In this document: one piece after another, positions 57,961-64,000 of the stretch | How positions within the stretch are numbered: the stretch's first letter is position 1 | Layout of the letters: every line of letters begins with the position of its first letter | NCBI GenBank assembly: GCA_004194705.1 | Contig: SADC01000079.1 | Span: forward strand, 186,001 to 250,000 | Direction: 5' to 3' | Source of the DNA: Ditylenchus dipsaci | Lineage: Eukaryota > Nematoda > Chromadorea > Rhabditida > Anguinidae | Length of the DNA stretch: 64,000 nucleotides | The notes under the pieces: model-generated | What the model saw: only the letters and a program-made list of their open reading frames with translations | Databases searched by the model: none | Told to the model about the DNA's origin: nothing | Position numbers and translations under genes: made by a program

Positions 57961-58456
57961 TTGAAGTAAGGCTATTTTTACAAAGTTTTCTTGAAATTTT
58001 TATTTCTATTTTTAAGTCACATATTTTTTTATCAACAGCTCAAATTTTTAACTTAAATGCTTATTAGATGCAGAATTTTATAAGCTTTCCAAGAAATATA
58101 TATGTGTCTGTCAACTATGCGGAAAGTTCTTGGAAAGAAGCAAAATTATTAACATGTAGGTATTCTTAATCCTGATTTTTTGTACATTTATGGGTGTACT
58201 TTTTTGTTCGGAATTTATTTTTTTATACTTTTGCTCTTAATAGAAAGAGCAATGTCTGCGGAATCTTTCGCTACCAAAAAATCATGTCCGTACAGTGAAG
58301 AAAAAAAAATTGGGTTAACCAGCATTAAAATGTTTATTCAAAAAGCTTTTTGACGTAAAACTTATTTTCCACTAGACAAACTTAAAATTCGACAGACCCC
58401 AAGTGCACCACCCCCCCTGCCCCCCTCCCCCTATAAAATTAAGGTTATTAGGCTAT
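57961..58456. other. No gene seen
   Basis: AT-rich spacer ending in a C-rich tract (58408-58435). Confidence 0.35.
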
Positions 58457-59340
58457 ACTATAGAATGCCCCCCCAGCTAGCGAAAATTTACTTTCCTGAA
58501 GGGGAAAGGACCCGTCCCATTTTGATTCTCGTGCTCTGAATAGGCACGGAAACACTTTGGTTTCCGAAAAATCGAAAAAATTTTTTTTCGATTTGCCTTG
58601 GTCCCCCAAGGTAAAAATTTAAGAAAATTCAAAAAAAAATTTTTTTGAATTCCCGCCAAAACATTTTTAAGGGATTTAGGGCTGTATTGGGAGGGGAAGG
58701 GACAAAAGAGGGCCACTAATCACATAAGGCCCTAAAAAGAAGATGTTGAACATAGTTTTGAATACTGGGGCCTACCGCATAAATAAACTCTGGTATGCAT
58801 GCTTTTAAATGCATCCAGAGTCACTTTCGAGTATTTATGTCTAGGTATGTGGGTGTGCGCATCTCAACTCCAAGCCCCAAGCCCCTGCGCCCCCTTCAGG
58901 GGGCGCAGGGGCTTGAGAGTTAGAGATGCGCGCACTCACTTACCTTAGACATGATTCCGAGAAGTACTCTTGACCATAAAATGTATATAGAGTCTCTTTT
59001 TGCCACGGCCCAGTTGAAAAACATGGCAGGACATCCGAAGTAGTCCAGAATTCACTTTTTTATAATTTTGCCATGAAGGTGGCCCTTTTATTCCCTTCCC
59101 CTCCCAATACAGCCCTAAATCCCTTAAAAATGTTTTGGCGGGAATTCAAAAAATTTTTTTTTTGAATTTTCTTAAAAATTTTACCTTGGGGGACCAAGGC
59201 AAATCGAAAAAATTTTTTTTCGATTTTTCGGAAACCAAAGTATTTCCGTGCCTATTCAGAGCACGAGAATCAAAATGGGACGGGTCCTTTCCCCTTCAGG
59301 AAAAGTAAATTTTTCGCTAGCTGGGGGGGGCATTCTATAG
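58457..59340. mobile_element. Inverted-repeat element with satellite-related core, copy 2
   Basis: Arms of about 275 bp, ends CTATAGAATGCCCCCCC and complement, contain TTTGCCTTGGTCCCCCAAGG. The core (58780-59040) has the satellite unit sequence (GAGTCACTTTCGAG), a GC hairpin CTGCGCCCCC..GGGGGCGCAG and the module GTGGCAAAAAGAGACTC (minus). Confidence 0.85.
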
Positions 59341-59355
59341 TGTTACCGGTTATTA

Positions 59356-59477
59356 CCGTATTTTCTCTAATGATCCCTCCCTCTCCGATAATTCCTCCCT
59401 ATCTAATAACTCCCTCCTCTCCAAGGGGGGTTGAAAAATAACTCCCCCTCTTTAATAACCACCCCCCCCCCCTTTAA
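59356..59477. repeat. Left part of a TA MITE
   Basis: TA then CCGTATTTTCTCTAATGATC with CTCTAATAAC words, broken off by a C run. A right half of similar type is at 61290-61451. Confidence 0.5.
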
Positions 59478-59693
59478 AGTGCATGCTCACGCTAATAAGA
59501 GGTGGTGCCCGGGAATTCAAAAAACTTTCCTGATCATTGAACTTCTGTACGGATTTTTCAACTTCGTTTCTAATAAAACAAGGCCTAGAATTTAATTTTA
59601 GGCAGTTTTATTGGAAACCAAGTTGAAAAATCCATGCAGAAGTTCAATTATAAGAAAAAAATTTGAATTCCCGGACACCACTTATTATGCCCT
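59478..59693. mobile_element. TTAA MITE, sister of 32639-32869
   Basis: Between TTAA 59474-59477 and 59694-59697; AGTGCATGCTCACGCTAATA at the left and TTATGCCCT at the right, same interior as the sister copy. A further TTAA-type end (AGGGGCATGCTCGTCGCC) starts directly at 59698. Confidence 0.65.
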
Positions 59694-59796
59694 TTAAAGG
59701 GGCATGCTCGTCGCCGATGGGAATATTTTGAAAGGCGGAATGCAAAAAAATTGAAATGCAAAAAATTGTAACTATTTCCCGCGAATAGTTACAAAA

Positions 59797-60093
59797 GCTC
59801 ATTCCTGCATAACTCACGGAAAGGAAATATTTTCGATTTTTTTGCAGATTCGGAATTCTCATGAAATTCGCTACAAAACGCTACCCTCTCTACGCTCAGT
59901 TCTTGTAGTGTTAATACATAACAAAATAGCATTGAGAACACGTTTGAGATACCTATTTTTTGACCAATTTTCAGACGCGTTTTTCTTAACGTTGTTCTCG
60001 ATGTCTACCAAAAATCAATAGCACCATCTTGTAGCGCGTGAAATTCTGCGTCCGTAGTTCTATTTGTAACACATGACCGTCGGAGTGTTAAAA
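59797..60093. repeat. Host repeat, empty copy for the TA MITE
   Basis: Inverted homologue of 57424-57960 without the 243-bp insertion; the single TA is at 59950-59951. Confidence 0.75.
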
Positions 60094-60733
60094 ATCACTA
60101 TTTGCGGGTCAGCTGCCCCTATAAACCGACCAAGTCAAGATTTTTCCGTAAAAAACTTCAACAGGGCAGATCTCGTCAATTTTTATTATCAAATACAGTA
60201 ATTTATAATTTTAAAAGTCCATACTTGTTGATGCAAATGAGAATTTGACAAATTCAAATGCGCGCGGGACAATTCTCTTTCGTCTCTCACTGTACTCTTT
60301 GAGTCGCTCGAAACAACTCCAAGAGCAGATTCCGAGACGAAAGAGTAGTGTCCCACGCGCATTTAAATTTGTCAAATTCTCATTTGCATCAACAAGCATG
60401 GTCCTTTAAAGAAAGCGCAGATTGCTGGCTTTCTGATGAGGCATCATTGAGGTATCAATGATAATTTAATGTAACAATTTTACTTCAAAGAAAAGATTGT
60501 GTCCTTTTTCGAGAACGTCGTTGGTACTCAAGAATGCAACAAAAAGTGTGATAACGTCATTTTTTAGTTACCGATATATTCATTTCGAAAGAGCGAAAAA
60601 AACTGCACTAGAAAAAGTTTTGAAGTAGGGTAGAAAGAGGCTTCGGGAGTGTTTAACAAAACTCTCAAGAAAAACTTCAAAATCAATTTTGACGTAAAAC
60701 TAATATTTTGCTAATGAAACCCAAATTTTTGAC
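60094..60733. repeat. Host repeat R, occupied copy
   Basis: Inverted homologue of 37015-37260, interrupted by the TTAA MITE at 60215-60405. No gene. Confidence 0.65.
60215..60405. mobile_element. TTAA MITE with empty-site counterpart
   Basis: 191-bp palindrome, ends AAGTCCATACTTGTTG and AGGACCATGCTTGTTG, between TTAA 60211-60214 and 60406-60409. In the other copy of the host repeat the same place holds one TTAA (GCTTTAAAGAAAGCGC). Confidence 0.85.
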
Positions 60734-61289
60734 ACCGGGGTGGTAGTAACAATCAACGGATAAAATCCGCGGATACGGATAAAATCCGCGGATAGAAATA
60801 TCCGCGGATAAAAACCCGTAGTAACAATCACAGATAGAAATATCCGCGGATACGGATAAAATCCGCGGATAGAAATATCCGCGGATAAAAACCCGTAGTA
60901 ACAATCACAGATAGAAATATCCGCGGATACGGATAAAATCCGCGGATAGAAATATCCGCGGATAAAAACCCGTAGTAACAATCACAGATAGAAATATCCG
61001 CGGATACGGATAAAATCCGCGGATTTATCCGCAGCTGAGGATAAATCCGCGGATATATCCACGGATTTATCCGCGGATAAAATCCGCGGATAAATATTGG
61101 TATTTTTATTTTTTTTTCTATAATTTTATTTCTTACTACTTCTCTGTCTTTTCAAAATAATTACAATGTTTTATTCATACTTTTTCGTGTTAACTATATA
61201 TAAGAAAGTAAACGATTCATGCCTAAATTAATCATTTTCTCAATCAAGAAAAAACTTTTTACACAATATGGTTTCGATAAGTGTTTCCA

Positions 61290-61451
61290 CTGTTGGAAAG
61301 CTTTTTGCCTTTCTTGGCTCCCACGGGTTCCGCCGATTCCGCTTTTCAGATTTGGTTAAGCGCCCGAAAACTTTAAGATAAACGTAGAATTTTCCGATTT
61401 ACGAAGAGTTGAAAAATCATCGACCCGGGTCTATAATTAGAGAAAATACGG
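61290..61451. repeat. Right half of a TA MITE inside the Harbinger-type element
   Basis: CAGATTTGGTTAAGCGCCCG..GGGTCTATAATTAGAGAAAATACGG then TA. It borders the truncated 3' end of the transposase. Confidence 0.55.
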
Positions 61452-61979
61452 TATCAAAATTACGAAATTTTAATTTAATTTTTTTTAAAATTTGCCGCTG
61501 TTCAGATTGTCCATTTGGCGAACTAATAGGAGTCATTAGCCACGGCCTTGATGCGTGACCATAATCACCCAGAATATAGCCCCCAATGCGACCTGTTTCA
61601 AAAGCATCCCACACGCTACTGTTCCGTAAAATGAAACTTTCGTGTGTACAACCAGGCCATTTGGCAACCATGTTAACAAAGCGGCTCTCACTATGAATAA
61701 AGCCTTGAACATTAAAACTGTAATAATTTTTTTGCGATTTAAATAATCTTTTTTAATTGAAATGTCTGGAGCAACAATTCTAATGTGTGTTCCATCCACT
61801 AGGTCTATGATATTAGGAAAACCAGCCTTATTGTAGAAGTGATTCGAGATAGCCCTTTTTTGAAAAATTCGGTATGAATTTCTACTGAAAAACTAAAAAG
61901 ACACCTCAGCACTTTGCGGAAAGTAAATAAATTTCCCAGCCTTTGCCGACAAAGCTTGAGTCACTTGTAATACAGAGCT
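61430..61979 (-). pseudogene. Harbinger (HARBI1-like) transposase remnant
   Basis: The minus strand encodes ALSAKAGKFIYFPQSAE, then HFYNKAGFPNIIDLVDGTHI, DYLNRKK, and in a shifted frame VNMVAKWPGCTHESFILRNS and GGYILGDYGHASRPWLMTPI. This order is diagnostic of the PIF/Harbinger DDE nuclease: the first Asp (DGTH) and second Asp (LGDYG) are present. The third acidic residue and the following VERTFG-type segment are missing because homology stops after LMTPISSP. There is also an in-frame TAG at 61893-61895 and one missing base in the A run 61714-61717. The protein would have cut and joined DNA for the surrounding element; no partner Myb-like protein is present. Confidence 0.85.
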
Positions 61980-62683
61980 TTTTTGGCCCCCTTACTCTTT
62001 TGGCTTAGTCCCAACATCGAATCATTTTCTCTTTGTTTCAACCTTTTTTTTTAAATTTTAGTTATGTCTTCAAATGTTGCTTGCTTTGAACTTTGCTTTA
62101 AGTTTGCTTTAAAAATACCATTGTAAAATGCTTTAAAAAACTCGTATCATCATTGTATGGTGAAAAATTATATCAACGATATAAAAAACGAATTATAGTG
62201 ATAGAATTTGAATGCAGCTCAAACAGTGCTAAAATACTGTTATAACAATAAAACACGTGTTTGTAGTAGTTTGGAGACCACCTCGTAATGTATTAAAGCA
62301 TATTTGTATTTTAAAAGATTAAAAAAAAGCAGAACAAAAAAAATATCCGCGGATTTATCCTGCCCCCGACCAGGCTAAGGATAATATCCGCGGATACGGA
62401 TAAATATCCGTGGATATTTTATTGTTACTACGGATTTTATCCGTGGATAAATATCCGCGGATATTTATCCGCAGATACGGATAAATCGCGGATTTTATCC
62501 GCGGATATTTGATTGTTACTACGGATTTTATCCGCGGATATTTATCCGTATCCGCGGATAAATATCCGCGGATTTTTTGATTGTTACTACCGATTATCCG
62601 TATCCGCGGATTTTATCCGAGGATACGGATTTATCCGCGGATATTTTGATTGTTACTACCACCCGGGTTCGGCTCAATTAATG

Positions 62684-63123
62684 TTTAGGCATCCCAAAAA
62701 TACTTCAGGAATCCTTAAAAAAGTTTGGGCATCCCAAAAATATTTCAGGCATCCTTAAAAGTTCGACTTTTTAGGCTTAGGCATTTTAATCTGGATTTTG
62801 ACTGCTGTACGATTTTTTTCAACTTGGGCCGTGGCAAAAAGAGACTATATGCATTTTATGATCAAAAATTTGCAAAAACCACGTTTTGTGCACCTTCTGA
62901 GCTGGGGAGCCAGATTTGTCAGGAACTTGGGCACGCTCTACAAGAATACGCAGAAATTTTTTTCTCGGAATCATGTCTAAGGTAAGTGAGTGCGCGCATC
63001 TCTAACTCTGAAGCCTGTTGCGCCACCTTCGAGGGTGCCTAAAGTATTCATAGGATGCCTAAACTTTTTGAGGATGCCCAAAGTATTTAGGGATGCCTAA
63101 AGTGGTTAAGGATGGCTAAACTG
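62684..63123. repeat. Inverted GGATGCCTAAAGT array with dispersed module
   Basis: TTTAGGCATCCCAAAAAT words (62684-62780) face GGATGCCTAAAGTATT words (63035-63123). Between them lies the module GGCCGTGGCAAAAAGAGACT .. CATGTCTAAGGTAAGTGAG, TGCGCGCATCTCTAAC (62817-63008), also found at 13430-13530 and 58920-59020. Confidence 0.6.
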
Positions 63124-63331
63124 CAATTGTACCCCGTATTCTAGTTTAGCATGGTCGATTTGCTTATGAAACTGCTTTTAAAATTCTAAACTCACCAACG
63201 ATTTTTAAGTAGTGTCTTTTTATTCAAAAGTTCTTTGAGAGGTTTTTTTTGCAAATTCTTGTAGAACACCCCGAAGTTATATATAGCGAAGTGCTGCCAA
63301 TATTTCCATGTCACTTGAAAATGGACAAGGA

Positions 63332-63490
63332 TTGAATGTGCCACTTTTTTGGCTGAAATGTGCCGCCTTTTGTTGAATACTGCCACCTTTTGGCTGAAAA
63401 GTGACACCCAAAGATAAAAAGTGGCACCTTCGGTTGAAAAGTGCTAACTTTTGTCTGTAATGTGCCACCCTTTGTTAAAATTGCCACGTT
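63332..63490. repeat. GTGCCACCTTTTGGCTGAAA array
   Basis: Eight or so diverged copies of a 20-21 bp word. The overlapping minus ORFs are translations of the repeat. Confidence 0.65.
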
Positions 63491-64000
63491 ATCCACTGTT
63501 CTCTACACCTACTACGCCACAATGCTGATACTTCACTCACCAACTTTCGAAGCCTCACATTATAGTGTTCTTCTAACTGATTATTCCACTACAATTCCAT
63601 CTTAATTATCTGCAAATGAAAGTCTTTATTTCATTCCATCAACGAGAAACTATTTCAAACGAGAACATTATTTTCTTTACTCATCAATAAAGACCGGATT
63701 CATATGCTCTTATAAATGAGAAATACGGGCATGAAATATCCCTAAAAAAGCGAAATATGCCCTAAAAATCGCGAAATATGCTGAAAATTGACAAAATATG
63801 CACTAAAAATTTACGCGTGAAAGAGTTTTATAGGCTGAATTGGGCTGTTTTACAGATAAAACATATTTTTCAGCCTTTATTGTCGAAAAAAGATTCTAAG
63901 ATTTTACAAACAATGGTCCACAGCATATTAGCAAAAAAATATGCAAAAACATATGAATCCGGTCCCTAGTCATCAATGACTAGCGCTCCACGTTCTCTTG
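63491..64000. other. No gene; GAAATATGCCCTAAAAA words
   Basis: 63717-63815 holds four to five copies of a GCGAAATATGCCCTAAAAAT word. The right side of any element is cut by the window end. Confidence 0.4.

Larger units (their letters stand above)
60734..62668. mobile_element. Harbinger-type element with ATCCGCGGAT arrays
   Basis: Inverted ends ACC[GC]GGGTGGTAGTAACA, TCA. Left array 60760-61085 and right array 62345-62645 consist of dozens of ATCCGCGGAT palindromes and ATCCG half sites; at the left a 77-78 bp unit starting GTAGTAACAATCACAG is repeated three times (60817, 60895, 60972). The interior carries a decayed transposase. No 3-bp duplication could be confirmed. Confidence 0.75.

Noticed and set aside
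60683..60981. Tyr/Ile-rich minus ORFs.
   Set aside because: Translations of the ATCCGCGGAT array; codon pattern follows the repeat unit.

Overview
The window is eukaryotic nuclear DNA and very probably comes from a nematode-like invertebrate. Introns are short, mostly 40-60 bp with GT..AG ends. The recognisable genes are a MATH-domain gene, an F-box-like gene, midasin and a possible PGAP2/FRAG1-type membrane gene, a mix that fits nematodes. The species cannot be fixed from the sequence alone. The strand is AT-rich and roughly half of it is made of DNA transposons.

Genes. A MATH-domain gene runs off the left edge (1-614, minus). One large gene, midasin (MDN1/Rea1, the six-AAA+ ATPase of 60S ribosome maturation), fills 14565-30847 on the minus strand in many short exons. 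An F-box-like two-exon gene is at 34878-35787. A cassette of two small membrane-protein ORFs occurs twice, as a 914-bp inverted duplication (42871-43784 and 48287-49200). Between the arms lie two related copies of an acidic, unrecognised gene (45949-46430 with a poly(A) signal, and 47959-48243). A decayed Harbinger-type transposase is at 61430-61979. Weak, broken coding traces lie at 54590-55930.

Transposons. Left arm (0.7-14.3 kb): nested hAT-type elements with exact 8-bp target duplications, TA-flanked elements and TTAA-flanked elements. Right arm (31-64 kb): more of the same, a 2.8-kb TTAA element with 710-bp inverted arms, a 74-bp satellite of about 27 copies that grew inside a transposon, and a 1.9-kb Harbinger-type element. 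Four target-site signatures can be read directly: 8 bp (hAT-type), TA (Tc1/mariner-like, ends CCGTATTT or CAGTCGAC), TTAA, and 9-10 bp. Two MITEs can be compared with an unoccupied copy of the same host repeat inside this window, which fixes their TA and TTAA duplications.

Main observation. Many of these elements carry, at both ends and in opposite orientation, arrays of a short element-specific word (for example ATCCGCGGAT, TTGCGGAC, TCGATCGA, TGGGCCATTTCAAAC, GTTGAATTATCCGC). This looks like a shared architecture of multiplied protein-binding sites spread over unrelated families, mostly with hAT-type target duplications.

Caution on sequence quality. Midasin needs at least eight single-base additions to stay open. 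Seven are in or beside short runs of one base and all eight are in the same direction. The same kind of missing base is seen in the acidic gene, the transposase and the duplicated membrane gene. This points to consensus errors rather than gene death, so ORF breaks elsewhere should be read with care.
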